Origin: Scolanthus callimorphus
Lineage: Eukaryota > Cnidaria > Anthozoa > Actiniaria > Edwardsiidae
Assembly: GCA_033964015.1 (NCBI GenBank)
Contig: CM066913.1
Location: forward strand, 33,803,577-33,867,576
Length of the DNA: 64,000 nt
Reading direction: 5' to 3'
Shown: positions 39,601 through 44,065 of the stretch, in pieces
How the letters are laid out: the number at the start of each line of letters is the position of its first letter
How positions within the stretch are numbered: position 1 is the stretch's first letter
The notes under the pieces: model-generated
What the model saw: the letters and a program-made list of their open reading frames with translations, nothing else
Databases searched by the model: none
Told to the model about the DNA's origin: nothing
Made by a program: the position numbers and the translations under genes

Positions 39601-42575
39601 CCCAAGGTCTAACGCTATACTCCTAAGGTCTCACGCTATACCCCGATGGTCTCACGCTATACCCCGATGGTCTCACGGTATACTCCTAAGGTCTCACGCT
39701 ATACTCGTAAGGTCTAACGCTATACTCCTAAGGTCTCACGCTATACCCCGATGGTCTCACGCTATACCCCGATGGTCTCACGCTATACCCCTAAGGTCTC
39801 ACGCTATACTCCCAACGTCTCACGTTATACTCCTAAGGTCTCACGCTATACTCCTAAGGTCTAACGCTATACTCCTAAGGTCTAACGCTATACTCCTAAG
39901 GTCTCACGCTATACTCCTAAGGTCTCACGCTATACTCCTAAGGTCTCACGCTATACTCCTAAGGTCTCACGCTATACTCGTAAGGTCTCACGCTATACTC
40001 TTAAGGTCTCACGCTATACTCGTAAGGTCTCACGTTATACTCCCAAGGTCTCACGTTATACTCCCAAGGTCTTACGCTATACCCCTAAGGTCTAACGCTA
40101 TACTCCTAAGGTCTAACGCTATACCCCTAAGTCTCACGCTATACCCCTAAGGTCTAACGCTATACTCCTAAGGTCTCACGCTATACTCCTAAGGTCTCAC
40201 GCTATATTCCCAAGGTCTCACGCTATACTCCTAAGGTCTCACGCTATACTCCTAAGGTCTCACGCTATACTCCTAAGGTCTCACGCTATACTCATAAGGT
40301 CTCACGCTATGCTCCTAAGGTCTCACGCTATACTCGTAAGGTCTCACGCTATACTCGTAAGGTCTCACGCTATACTCCCAAGGTCTCACGCTATACCACT
40401 AAGGTCTCACGCTATATCCCTAAGGTCTCACGCTATACCCCTAAGGTCTCACGCTATACTCCTAAGGTCTCACGCTATACTTGTAAGGTCTCACGCTATA
40501 CTCCTAAGGTCTCATGCTATACCCCTAAGGTCTCACGCTATACCCCTAAGGTCTCACGCTATACTCCCAAGGCCTCACGCTATACTCGTAAGGTCTCACG
40601 CTATACTCGTAAGGTCTCACGCTATTTGCTTAATGCACCTCATTATTCTATTGTATTCTCGTTCTTTCCTTATGTTATTGTTTTGGCTGAGATGCATCTG
40701 AATCCTATGGGATTTGGATCTTCCGATAGCTGCTACACGACCCTACATTTTCTATAGCACGGACCATCAATTGTACCAAATTTGAAACAAATTCCCGGAA
40801 GTATTACATCCTTTTCAAGGAATTTACCTTATAACGAAACAGTCCCAGCTAACAGAAGACTGCTTATAGCATTTAGCTCCAGCTCCATTTTTTACTTCAC
40901 ATTTAAAACGAAAGAGAGCAAATTGACAGAAATTGCTTAAAGCATTCAGCTCGAGCTCCACTATTCATTGACATTAACTTGTGTAACTGTAAAACCGGAA
41001 GTTACTCAATACAATAACGCTGGTGTATTTTTAAAACTGAGAAATACTTAGTACAACACCTTTCATTCTCAAACGTCTAGCAAGGGCGTACATCTTCCGA
41101 AGAAAATGCTTACAAGGAAAATACATTGTTGGTATTGATCTGGCAGTTCGTACGTATAATTCTGGCTATAGGGAATTTGTTCAACCCAAGCTGACAGTTA
41201 ATAGCACAATTATATAGCACTACTTTATACAATCAAACTGAAAGAGGCATTTATAAAAAAATGTCATTGCCCATCACAATTTAATCAAAATCCGTTCTAG
41301 AAACCGAAAGTTAAGTCTTTAATCGAAAGTTAAATGAAATTATAGTGTACGTTTTTAGAAACTTATTCGATGTTACTGTTAATTTCAATCAATAATTGAT
41401 TTCTTCGAGCACCAATCCTCGACATTTTTTTTTTATTTTTTTTAGAAGTAAGAAGACACTTCTCGCACATAAAAAAAACGAATTTATTTACAAGTTCTCT
41501 TCTCCTTATTTCTTTTTTGTCATGTTCTACAGTTAATTTTTCAAATATGTTTTCTGTGAATAATATTTATTAGTGTGAGAAATAAATTGAATTGAATTGA
41601 ATTCACAATCAAATCGGAAAATCGTGAAAATCAATACATTTTATATTAAGCAACTCGCAGACATGATATGTACAGTAACAGCTACAACCACTTCTTCACT
41701 TTGAAATATATATTTCCTAAATCAACAATCAAATTATGGTGTAAACACAGCCATTTCCCTTTATCAAAGGCGCGCTTCCTAAAATGCCATACACAAAAAA
41801 GTTTAATATTCAAAATGTATCTATCTATTTGTCAGCAGCAAGTGACCACTCGATCTTAAGGGCAGTTTACACTTGCATTTTTGCTGCAATTTTTCTCGCA
41901 CGTACGCGTCAACTCAAAACCATTAATGTAAACTAGGTGCAACTCGGCGCGATCTGCCGCGATTTTTGTCGCGTGATGCCGCAGATATTTCAAACATGTT
42001 CGAAACTTTTTGCAACTTGATGCGATTTGAGGAAAAGAGAGCACAGAAATCGCACGAGAATCGCACCTAGTTTACACAAGAGCGAGTTGTAATTACAACT
42101 CGCGCGAGAAAAATCGGCGCGACAAATGCAAAAAAAAAAATCGCAAGTGTAAACCGGCCTTTAAGCCTCGTGTCAAATAGCGGTCGTTGTTGCTCCAAGC
42201 GCCGCCCCTGTTTTTGCAGAACACGACGGGTCTAGGCCGAAGACAACCCCGAGATAAAAAAAAACTTCGTTTTTTGCGATGTTTGGGGTTGCGACCTCGT
42301 CGCGATAAATCTTTTGCATTGTAAATTGAAGTCTTATTTCCTGCCACAAATAAACACAACACTGAAATAACACTCGAGAGGTATTTGTTCCTTGTTTAGG
42401 AAAATAACTAAAAAATGCTTAGATTATTGGCAGGGAAATAACCAATGACTGTACTGCGTAACGAAATATTTATTGTCCCTTTGCCTATTTAAAGTGAAAC
42501 CTTACCTGAGGAATATTTTAGGAGTAAAAGACCCAGAACAAGCCGGAAATATAAGCGAATAGCGCGAGCGTCCAT
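1..42575 (-). CDS. Gene A: discoidin/Ig/FN3 receptor protein tyrosine phosphatase (38 exons seen, 3' end outside window)
   Basis: This is a type I membrane receptor with a cytoplasmic tyrosine phosphatase, read from high to low coordinates. Order: signal peptide, four F5/8C domains, Ig, seven FN3 domains, one transmembrane helix, PTP D1, PTP D2. Exon phases agree at every junction except two places in the FN3-5/FN3-6 region, treated separately below. Tandem PTP domains behind Ig and FN3 repeats are the layout of LAR-type and type IIB (MAM-Ig-FN3) RPTPs. Here four discoidin domains stand where type IIB receptors carry a MAM domain. The catalytic motifs of D1 are intact, so dephosphorylation of phosphotyrosine is expected. 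The ligand is unknown; F5/8C domains in other proteins bind glycans, collagen or lipids. The last D2 exon and the 3' UTR lie left of position 1. Confidence 0.88.
284..4522 (-). CDS. Gene A exons 34-38: PTP domain D2, degenerate, incomplete at window edge
   Basis: Exons: 4,522-4,420; 2,476-2,403; 1,892-1,758; 1,339-1,217; 429-284. They give an acidic linker ([19 protein letters not shown]), [59 protein letters not shown], then QSWSDKCIP and PVVVQC. D1 has WPD and HC at these places; D2 has WSD and QC, and lacks the YDHSR tyrosine. The general acid loop and the signature histidine are altered, so D2 is probably a non-catalytic regulatory domain, as in many RPTPs. The exon with the rest of the signature loop must lie left of position 1. 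Confidence 0.88.
815..1150. repeat. Short inverted repeats in a D2 intron
   Basis: The segment at 815-860, inverted, resembles 1,103-1,145 (GAGGTGACGAGCC, then GGTTCGAGAATG and GGGTACGAATATG respectively). This looks like the ends of a small MITE. Nothing coding is seen in the intron 430-1,216. Confidence 0.4.
1975..2315. repeat. GTGTGACGTATGAA minisatellite
   Basis: A degenerate array of a 13-14 bp unit, GTGTGACGTATGAA, with frequent one-base changes. It keeps several shadow frames open on both strands. It lies in the intron between gene A exons 35 and 36. Confidence 0.85.
2640..3450. repeat. Diverged tandem duplication of ~410 bp
   Basis: The segment starting CAACGATAGTACGCGC at about 2,651 recurs at about 3,055 as CAACGATAGTACACGC, with shared ATTGGCT, TAATGCCC, CACGACGCACGA/CACGACTGACAA and GGAAAATAAAGGCC words. 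It is intronic, with no gene recognised. Confidence 0.6.
4043..4187. repeat. Palindrome with ~64-bp arms
   Basis: An almost perfect inverted repeat: CTTACTAACCGAGAGTGAGG and GATATTTCACG-type words mirrored about CGCTATCGCTCGG. It is probably a hairpin MITE, in the intron between gene A exons 34 and 35. Confidence 0.75.
4641..4864. mobile_element. TTAA-flanked MITE (piggyBac-like)
   Basis: The inverted ends GCCTGGTGCACACT and AGTGTGCACCAGGC are flanked by TTAA (4,637-4,640 and 4,865-4,868). CGACATAACGACATA recurs inverted near the right end. It lies in the gene A intron between exons 33 and 34. Confidence 0.7.
5375..11110 (-). CDS. Gene A exons 26-33: PTP domain D1, catalytic
   Basis: Eight exons: 11,110-11,023; 10,510-10,434; 10,044-10,005; 9,167-9,070; 8,402-8,286; 7,576-7,422; 6,752-6,617; 5,524-5,375. 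In order they give [15 protein letters not shown] (phosphotyrosine-recognition loop), [60 protein letters not shown] (WPD loop with its aspartate), VVHC plus SAGVGRTG across an intron (complete [10 protein letters not shown] signature with catalytic Cys and Arg), [10 protein letters not shown] (Q-loop) and [13 protein letters not shown]. Every invariant catalytic element is present, so D1 should be an active protein tyrosine phosphatase. All eight junctions are in phase with GT-AG borders. Confidence 0.93.
5525..6616. other. Intron between gene A exons 32 and 33
   Basis: I see no gene or named repeat. A stretch at about 5,590-5,980 has a different texture (GACGGCCTGGGTC, CAATAAAATACTATTC) and may be the end of an unknown element. 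Confidence 0.4.
6753..8285. other. Introns around gene A exon 31
   Basis: Apart from exon 31 (7,422-7,576) nothing coding is seen. Three spaced copies of CCTTCGAGCCGGACAAT-like words occur at 7,700-7,810, possibly a SINE remnant. The stretch 6,920-7,020 has duplicated GCTCCCGAGCCCGGAGCCCC-like words. Confidence 0.4.
8565..8920. repeat. Dispersed repeat family R1, longest copy
   Basis: The segment with CATGCGAAAGTCAGAGCGCA through GAAGCAAAGTGCC recurs inverted at 62,500-62,812 and in part at 27,868-27,992. The last two lie in the same intron (exons 7-8) of genes A and B and in the same orientation relative to the gene. No coding frame is seen. Confidence 0.75.
9583..9930. mobile_element. Hairpin element with GGAAATTCC minisatellite core
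   Basis: The outer arms (ATTGGCTGATTGTATTTTTA and its inverse) pair over about 45 bp. The core is a run of CTGGAAATTCCAGGGGAGGG-like units of about 30-45 bp. Internal GGAAATTCC palindromes recur six or more times. It lies in a D1 intron of gene A. Confidence 0.65.
10785..10925. repeat. Imperfect palindrome in a D1 intron
   Basis: TGTGACAATCTCGTCACAAG and GACAAGAATGAGGATTGTGA, together with the nested GTCTTCGGTCG and CGACCGAAGA, pair as a hairpin. The overlapping 65-codon frame has no recognisable motif. Confidence 0.5.
11295..12063 (-). CDS. Gene A exons 24-25: cytoplasmic juxtamembrane region
   Basis: Exon 24 is 12,063-11,960 and is very polar: [20 protein letters not shown], then [14 protein letters not shown]. 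Exon 25 is 11,425-11,295 and reads [14 protein letters not shown], then [20 protein letters not shown] and LHEEYK. The P-I-P-x-x-x-F-x-x-Y-V and LHEEYK motifs are the conserved entry to the D1 wedge region of RPTPs. EGIYDDTW is a possible tyrosine phosphorylation site, by inference only. Confidence 0.88.
12165..12340. repeat. Dispersed repeat R3, copy 1
   Basis: AAATAAAACTCATACCTTCA and CACCGTGTAATTTTC at 12,280-12,335 match 23,510-23,575; an inverted version of the same words (ATATAAGTTTTATTTTC) lies at 12,198. Likely a hairpin MITE. Confidence 0.6.
12509..12629 (-). CDS. Gene A exon 23: transmembrane segment
   Basis: The exon encodes a short stalk ([13 protein letters not shown]) and then a hydrophobic helix starting [18 protein letters not shown] and continuing to VGLLYK, followed by arginine as a stop-transfer signal. 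A GxxxG-like small-residue pattern (AGVIAGA) lies at the outer half. The orientation is type I, extracellular N-terminus, since the Ig and FN3 exons precede it and the PTP exons follow. Confidence 0.9.
13415..16332 (-). CDS. Gene A exons 20-22: membrane-proximal fibronectin III domain 7
   Basis: Exon 20 is 16,332-16,248 ([27 protein letters not shown]). Exon 21 is 14,322-14,043 ([54 protein letters not shown]). Exon 22 is a 40-nt micro-exon, 13,454-13,415 ([13 protein letters not shown]). The string YYITAELP followed by VGKGDTYRG and YKIYIRA resembles the membrane-proximal FN3 of type IIB RPTPs. The micro-exon is supported by phase: it enters in phase 0 and leaves in phase 1, as its neighbours require. 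Exon 20 is flanked by inverted copies of a repeat at 14,835-15,006 and 16,798-16,971. Confidence 0.78.
14835..16971. repeat. Inverted repeat pair flanking gene A exon 20
   Basis: The left copy (14,835-15,006) and the right copy (16,798-16,971) are inverted versions of each other over about 170 bp, from CGACGTCATTACTCAGCGG at the outer edge to CTAGTCTAGGAGCAGCT at the inner edge. A 57-bp part of the left copy is tandemly repeated to about 15,075. Exon 20 lies between the copies. I see no target duplication. Confidence 0.75.
17241..17427. repeat. Near-perfect palindrome with ~73-bp arms
   Basis: The arms at 17,241-17,313 and 17,352-17,427 pair almost completely (for example GTCCTCTGATT and ATACCACGGAATGACGTAAT) around a 38-bp loop. 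It is probably the core of a MITE. It lies in the intron between gene A exons 19 and 20. Confidence 0.8.
17529..18196 (-). CDS. Gene A exons 18-19: fibronectin III domain 6
   Basis: Exon 18 is 18,196-18,090 ([34 protein letters not shown]) and exon 19 is 17,812-17,529 ([51 protein letters not shown]). The exon 18 donor GTAAGT leaves phase 0, whereas the best exon 19 acceptor (TTTTTTCAG) needs phase 2. Either a micro-exon of length 2 modulo 3 is missed in the 277-bp intron, or a second indel is present. The domain assignment rests on strands A-B in exon 18 and strands C-G in exon 19. Confidence 0.65.
18547..18863 (-). CDS. Gene A exon 17: fibronectin III domain 5, with a one-base frame break
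   Basis: The exon starts in phase ([28 protein letters not shown]) and runs to NLRVRAYT. It then goes out of frame at an A5 run on the plus strand (18,592-18,596) and reaches a stop at about 18,562. The expected FN3 ending [12 protein letters not shown] is present, but in another frame. The exon is 317 nt; from a phase 1 start this gives phase 0 at the donor, while the next acceptor needs phase 1. One base is therefore missing. This is either a homopolymer error in the assembly or a real truncating deletion. A basic motif RVRKRR lies at about 18,708-18,725. Confidence 0.75.
18938..20239 (-). CDS. Gene A exons 15-16: fibronectin III domain 4
   Basis: Exon 15 is the short 71-nt segment 20,239-20,169 ([20 protein letters not shown] followed by WK). 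Exon 16 is 19,163-18,938 ([20 protein letters not shown], then [14 protein letters not shown] and [11 protein letters not shown]). The halves join in phase 0. Like FN3-2, this domain is split after strand B, so one-exon and two-exon FN3 units alternate along the ectodomain. LINE 1 lies in the next intron upstream, between exons 14 and 15. Confidence 0.8.
19665..19790. repeat. Dispersed repeat R2, copy 1
   Basis: TGATGCACCTCATTGTTCTA through GTCTTCCGATGGGATTCTAC matches 40,628-40,745, which borders the 21-bp satellite. Confidence 0.7.
20375..22110 (+). mobile_element. LINE 1: 5'-truncated non-LTR retrotransposon
   Basis: It begins abruptly inside the reverse transcriptase at about 20,375 and ends near 22,110 in TTTA-rich 3' sequence. 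It lies in the gene A intron between exons 14 and 15, in the opposite orientation. The RT motifs resemble the CR1/L2/Jockey group; I cannot place it more closely. At least two single-base frameshifts make it non-functional. Confidence 0.8.
20385..21894 (+). pseudogene. LINE 1 reverse transcriptase remnant, frameshifted
   Basis: Motifs in order: [79 protein letters not shown], then after an extra G near 20,993 [27 protein letters not shown] (catalytic FADD), [10 protein letters not shown], and the C-terminal [16 protein letters not shown] second frame change near 21,793 is needed to reach the usual ending VWNSLPQQI and a stop at 21,894. The endonuclease domain is missing. Confidence 0.82.
22571..22920. 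repeat. MITE-like repeat with GGGGTAGGGGG termini
   Basis: The left end GGGGAAGGGGTGGGGGGCTC and the inverse of the right end are similar over about 45 bp, including a shared ATGACCGT. The middle has repeated ATTTTTAGGG words. The boundaries are approximate. Confidence 0.4.
23163..23453 (-). CDS. Gene A exon 14: fibronectin III domain 3
   Basis: A one-exon FN3 in phase 1 at both ends: [20 protein letters not shown], then [28 protein letters not shown] and [14 protein letters not shown]. The W of strand B and the Y-x-V-x-V of strand F are in place. The donor is a consensus GTAAGT. The domain has its own cysteine pair (APEC and VDAC). Confidence 0.87.
23485..23580. repeat. Dispersed repeat R3, copy 2
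   Basis: ATGAGTAAAAAATATTG through AACCGTGTAATTATC, in the same orientation as copy 1. It lies in the intron between gene A exons 13 and 14. Confidence 0.6.
23678..24991 (-). CDS. Gene A exons 12-13: fibronectin III domain 2
   Basis: Exon 12 is 24,991-24,873 ([20 protein letters not shown]) and exon 13 is 23,903-23,678 ([43 protein letters not shown]). The two halves meet in phase 0 and together give one complete FN3. The 969-bp intron between them carries the hAT-like MITE at 24,006-24,174. A further open stretch at 24,286-24,394 is not needed to complete the domain, so I left it out. Confidence 0.8.
24006..24174. mobile_element. hAT-like MITE with 5-bp target duplication
   Basis: A 169-bp element with termini CAGGGGCGTAGCCAG and the inverse CTGGCTACGCCCCTG, flanked by TGTAT on both sides (24,001-24,005 and 24,175-24,179). 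This terminus is widespread in hAT-derived short elements. It contains internal C/G runs and sits in the intron that splits FN3-2. Confidence 0.8.
25257..25538 (-). CDS. Gene A exon 11: fibronectin III domain 1
   Basis: A one-exon FN3 domain. It reads [35 protein letters not shown], then [18 protein letters not shown] and [14 protein letters not shown]. The L-x-P-x-T-x-Y-x-V core is canonical. Phase is 1 at both ends, the symmetrical arrangement expected for shuffled FN3 modules. The canonical B-strand Trp is replaced by Leu (SLRV). Confidence 0.85.
25782..26111 (-). CDS. Gene A exon 10: Ig-like domain
   Basis: A single exon that begins [19 protein letters not shown] and shows the Ig core [18 protein letters not shown], with the B-strand Cys and C-strand Trp, then SYKCQ as the F-strand Cys. 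After the core come two extra cysteines (VNCTISYAC) and an alanine/proline-rich stretch ([11 protein letters not shown]), probably a linker to the first FN3. I chose the donor GTACGT because it leaves phase 1, matching the next acceptor; a GTATGT four bases on would break the frame. One Ig between the N-terminal module and the FN3 array is also the order in type IIB RPTPs. Confidence 0.8.
26213..26662. mobile_element. 450-bp MITE with ~100-bp TIRs, TA target
   Basis: The left end CAATCAAAACCAGTAGAG and the right end are inverted copies for about 100 bp, with CACGTGATCAAAATTTCGCC in both arms. Flanking TA dinucleotides at 26,211 and 26,663 suggest a mariner-type insertion. It lies in the intron between gene A exons 9 and 10. 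Confidence 0.8.
26963..27482 (-). CDS. Gene A exons 8-9: fourth F5/8 type C domain
   Basis: Exon 8 is 27,482-27,181 and exon 9 is 27,104-26,963. Exon 8 reads [18 protein letters not shown], a serine-rich segment, [18 protein letters not shown] and [11 protein letters not shown]. Exon 9 reads [23 protein letters not shown] and VDLYGCEFG. This is the most compact domain; its intron is only 76 bp, against 80 bp in gene B. It shares phase and split position with the other three, which supports origin by repeated duplication of one two-exon unit. It is joined in phase 1 to the Ig exon. Confidence 0.9.
27868..27992. repeat. Dispersed repeat R1, short copy in gene A intron 7
   Basis: It matches 8,572-8,697 from CATGCGAAAGTCAGAGCGCA to TTTTGGCAATATGTG, then diverges. 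Confidence 0.75.
28186..32999 (-). CDS. Gene A exons 6-7: third F5/8 type C domain
   Basis: Exon 6 is 32,999-32,683 and exon 7 is 28,327-28,186. Exon 6 has [38 protein letters not shown] and [10 protein letters not shown]. Exon 7 has [21 protein letters not shown] and VRLDYNG. The domain is tyrosine-rich compared with the other three. A 4.4-kb intron separates the halves and contains a 5'-truncated LINE (28,735-29,970), which the gene B intron (61,089-62,271) lacks. Phases are 1 in, 0 between exons, and 1 out. Confidence 0.9.
28735..29970 (+). mobile_element. LINE 2: 5'-truncated non-LTR retrotransposon 3' end
   Basis: The homologous frame begins after a C16 run at about 28,735 ([20 protein letters not shown]), and the element ends in a tandem TCTATG/TCTA tail near 29,970. 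It lies inside the gene A intron between exons 6 and 7, antisense to the gene, and is absent from the matching gene B intron. The single long intact frame suggests a fairly young insertion. Confidence 0.75.
28767..29807 (+). CDS. LINE 2 ORF2 C-terminal region, intact frame
   Basis: A 346-residue open frame. It carries the region after the RT palm: [67 protein letters not shown], and near the end [20 protein letters not shown] with CSYF, a CxxC...H...C finger typical of the C-terminus of many non-LTR ORF2 proteins. The RT catalytic box is not included. On its own it is a remnant, not a host gene. Confidence 0.75.
   Translation: MSAFGNFTLAKHELKKTALKALLKFKKEMGDFFRSKPKLTLRLFDALILPILLYGSEIWGIETATSNDKEPMEQVHTKFCKMLLGVNKYASNNACRSELGRFPLRTQAQIRSLNVWLKLASPSTSPKLSQIAYHDCQNSENKSFWSTKVKNRLTQIGFAEIWFNQDRLGENTNLIGQTIKQRIKDIEIQTWLGEIHNDCRKESNQQNKLRTFRKFKISYDLEPYLNQVPNIKHRTALTKLRISSHKLEIEVGRHKKPYQKVEERLCRLCCNGEIEDEKHFLLNCSYFKIERIKLFKQIEQSWKIKTSRISDNELFLLLINPPENLSKIISKYIFNAFTARQNFLSF
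29971..32682. other. Intronic stretch between LINE 2 and gene A exon 6
   Basis: No gene is recognised. Low-GC sequence with a CTTGCTCGTTCGTTAAGG block at about 30,175 that matches, inverted, the gene B intron near 61,290, so it is old intron sequence shared by the two copies. The inverted repeat at 31,962 is listed separately. Confidence 0.5.
31962..32112. repeat. Inverted repeat in the gene A exon 6-7 intron
   Basis: GTAGTCAATCAAACTCGTGA at the left and TCACACGATTGTGATTGACT at the right form arms of about 45 bp sharing GAGCCAATCAGATCC. No transposase is present. Confidence 0.5.
33478..34205. repeat. Diverged tandem duplication of ~390 bp
   Basis: Blocks starting near 33,478 and 33,862 share GGAAATCTC, GTGGGC, GTTGGAAAAGATT, ACTAAAAAAGAACTCA, GCCGAAAGCAC and GTGCAGGGATAATT in the same order. 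It lies in the intron between gene A exons 5 and 6. Confidence 0.65.
34696..37486 (-). CDS. Gene A exons 4-5: second F5/8 type C domain
   Basis: Exon 4 is 37,486-37,191 and exon 5 is 34,843-34,696. Exon 4 reads [16 protein letters not shown], then a serine- and alanine-rich stretch, [26 protein letters not shown] and VNWTLYLEN. Exon 5 reads [13 protein letters not shown] and ends LRIELYGSP. The domain starts with Ala-Cys instead of the Gly-Cys of the other three. The 2.3-kb intron between the halves has been invaded by a long-TIR transposon (34,942-36,853), which is absent from the matching 0.9-kb intron of gene B. All splice sites are GT-AG and in phase. Confidence 0.9.
34942..36853. mobile_element. 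Long-TIR DNA transposon in a gene A intron
   Basis: The ends are long inverted repeats of about 280-350 bp (34,942-35,290 and 36,575-36,853), sharing for example ACACGTCCTTAGTTTAAC, ACATGTCAACCTAT, ATGGACTAGC and CACACCGGGTCAGCTG. The interior has two short frames, at 35,731-35,937 (plus) and 36,241-36,483 (minus). I recognise no transposase motif, so this may be a non-autonomous or foldback-like derivative. The matching intron of gene B lacks it. Confidence 0.75.
36241..36483 (-). CDS. Unrecognised small ORF inside the long-TIR transposon
   Basis: An open frame of about 80 codons, acidic at the N-terminus ([20 protein letters not shown]) then [33 protein letters not shown] and [13 protein letters not shown]. 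It has a CWGC pair but no known domain that I recognise. It starts at a GTG codon unless spliced. A plus-strand frame at 35,767-35,937 ([19 protein letters not shown]) is the only other one in the element. Both may be exons of a transposon protein or captured host sequence. Confidence 0.35.
   Translation of the reverse strand: MDEILAQEDISMEKEDPRHLTELIESSLEPFDALKQRFGGSCWGCRSEAKHIDVKHMLEELYRRSLLIFSAIFLRKFTLK
36933..37157 (+). other. Zinc-ribbon-like open frame without start codon
   Basis: A 74-codon open stretch, beginning after a stop and ending with TAA, reads [20 protein letters not shown], then [19 protein letters not shown] and [19 protein letters not shown]. The CPHC pair and acidic run look protein-like. 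It is antisense to gene A, between the long-TIR element and exon 4. It is probably an exon or scrap of a mobile-element gene; I cannot name a family. Confidence 0.4.
37765..38633 (-). CDS. Gene A exons 2-3: first F5/8 type C (discoidin) domain
   Basis: Exon 2 is 38,633-38,326 and exon 3 is 37,909-37,765. The domain opens with [10 protein letters not shown] and contains the family hallmarks [31 protein letters not shown] and the pattern [19 protein letters not shown]. Exon 3 supplies [18 protein letters not shown] and the closing MRVEVYG. The intron falls just before the FNGN motif in phase 0, and the domain ends in phase 1. The same split recurs in all four discoidin domains of both genes. 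F5/8C domains are extracellular beta-sandwich adhesion modules. The gene B counterpart is 57,876-58,474. Confidence 0.9.
39095..40625. repeat. 21-bp satellite array in intron 1 of gene A
   Basis: About 72 tandem copies of a 21-bp unit containing GGTCTCACGCTATAC followed by a variable six-base part (CCCTAA, TCCTAA, TCGTAA, CCCGAT and similar). Because 21 is divisible by three, the plus strand is open for 357 codons (39,077-40,150) as a heptapeptide repeat RSHAILL. A 20-bp unit near 40,128 breaks that frame. The array is flanked on the right by a dispersed repeat also found at 19,665-19,790. Confidence 0.95.
40628..40745. repeat. Dispersed repeat R2, copy 2, at the satellite edge
   Basis: Starts TAATGCACCTCATTATTCTA directly after the last satellite unit and ends near CACGACCCTAC. 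Confidence 0.7.
40746..41855. other. Intron 1 of gene A, part homologous to gene B intron 1
   Basis: Blocks such as TGTAACTGTAAAACCGGAAG (about 40,983) and CAATCAAACTGAAAG (about 41,230) occur inverted at about 48,278 and 47,992 in intron 1 of gene B. The tail ATAAATTGAATTGAATTGAA near 41,582 resembles a retroposon end. No coding sequence. Confidence 0.55.
41860..42160. mobile_element. TTAA-flanked MITE in intron 1 of gene A
   Basis: The ends read GGGCAGTTTACACTTGC and inverted AGGCCGGTTTACACTTGC, with TTAA at 41,856-41,859 and 42,161-42,164. The internal sequence is rich in CGCGA-type palindromic words. Confidence 0.65.
42506..42575 (-). CDS. Gene A exon 1: start codon and signal peptide
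   Basis: The ATG is at 42,575-42,573 and the exon ends in phase 1 before a GTAAGG donor. It encodes 23 residues and part of a glycine: a short basic N-terminus (MDARAIR), then a leucine-rich hydrophobic core with LGLLLL, then KYSSG. This is a typical secretory signal. The same 70-nt exon, with the same phase, begins gene B at 47,358. Phase 1 matches the acceptor of exon 2, where the split codon becomes Gly before the first discoidin cysteine. A second ATG nine bases upstream is in another frame. Confidence 0.8.
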
Positions 42576-42689
42576 CTTCCATGGTCCTTATTGATCTGCA
42601 TGCCGACGGACGAGAGCTGGATATTTGATATCTGTCAAAGACGAGATGGACGGATGAGACGGAAGAAGGACCATTTGATACTTGAGGGG

Positions 42690-43800
42690 ATAGGGTGACT
42701 AGGCCCCCTCCCCTCCCTCCCCCCAAAACGAGCCTTTAACCTATAAAAGTAAAAATACCGCGATAGCAAAGCAAGTTCAACCAAAAATACTGGAAACGCG
42801 CGTCCCAAATATTACTATCATGCATGCGGACGATCAAATTCAAGGGATGCTAAACCACCAACAATCTTCATCTAAGCGCTAGGAAAGCATCATACTTCTC
42901 GATCGCTTAAAACAGTGTAGCCTTTGAGACGGCCCGCGCGCTGCGCGCATGCCTTCTTCAATATTATAGTTTATTTTTAAACATTCCTTTTGCAATTCGA
43001 GGAAATTTACTATCAGCAAACGAAAGATAACAGTTTGTACATCAAATGAAAGCAACTCCAACTTTAGTACCAATAGCACGTTGGATCGATAGACTTGAAT
43101 ATGCACAAAGTAGAGGGGCACCCCTCTACTAAAGATTGAAGGATCGATTTGTTTCGAAGAAATTCGAGGTATAAATAATTGTATTGTGATTGGGTATTAG
43201 TGTGACGAAATTCGCTGGCCGCTAGACAACATAAAAAGAACATTTCGGTTGAAAACTAAGTACGTGCCCTGCTGGGTGCGAAATTCTCCAAGCTTCACTC
43301 GTTTACTTGACGCATAGTTTCTTCTAATATAAATGCAAGGAAAAGAAAATCGTCTAATCATGCAGCGTATTTCTAAAAATCGGGAAGCAGAAGGCTTTTA
43401 TCGTGTACGTTATGAATTGTCTGTCGAATAGACCTAAAATGGGATCGCCCTGAAATGGGAACGGAGGGGTTCGAAGTTCGCGTGAGTTCGAAGTTACGAG
43501 GATAGAGATTCGTCATTTGGACCCTGCTTCACGCACGTCATTTGCGATCTTTGTTTACTACACACAGCAAATGGAATGTTCATCTACCTTTTCTTTGAGG
43601 TTTGGTGAAGTGCGTTCATGCATAACAATTAGGGCGGGCTTCGCGCGCAACAAAAGAGAATTTCTGTAAATTGTCTTCTATTAGTTCAAACAGGGGAATC
43701 TGGTTACAGGATGGGGGTAAGCTTTTTAGAACATCGATATTATGTGGGGGTTAATTTTGGGGTTGCGAATTTTAACATTCAATTAATTTAGAAAACCACC
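42690..43800. other. Gene A upstream intergenic sequence
   Basis: No gene or RNA is recognised. A G-poor CCCCCTCCCCTCCCTCCCCCC stretch of CT-rich type lies at about 42,703-42,724 on the plus strand. Homology with the gene B side ends near 42,690. Confidence 0.4.
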
Positions 43801-43801
43801 G

Positions 43802-43848
<47 letters not shown>
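43801..43848. repeat. Poly-C tract of 48 bases
   Basis: An uninterrupted run of about 48 Cs in the intergenic region between the two receptor genes, after AAAACCACCG. Its true length is uncertain. Confidence 0.95.
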
Positions 43849-43849
<1 letters not shown>

Positions 43850-44065
43850 TAGACGTAATAAACGATCTAACGATCGGTCCTTTAAAACGCACGAGAACTC
43901 TCGCTACGCAGGCTACATTTTAGCTGTTTTTCGGTGTGAAGGAACCAAAATATCCACCTCAGCAGTCGAACAATATTTCCATGTTTGAGAAATTCAGAAT
44001 CATTAAGTGAAGTTTAGCCTACGAAGTTTGGGTAATATCTAGTCGTTCTTGTACCGCTCGGACTA

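Noticed and set aside
39077..40150. 357-codon plus-strand open frame
   Set aside because: It is only the 21-bp satellite read in a frame-preserving period; it stops where one unit loses a base.
39095..40625. CRISPR-like array
   Set aside because: There is no spacer diversity and the unit is 21 bp with continuous tandem structure in a eukaryotic intron.
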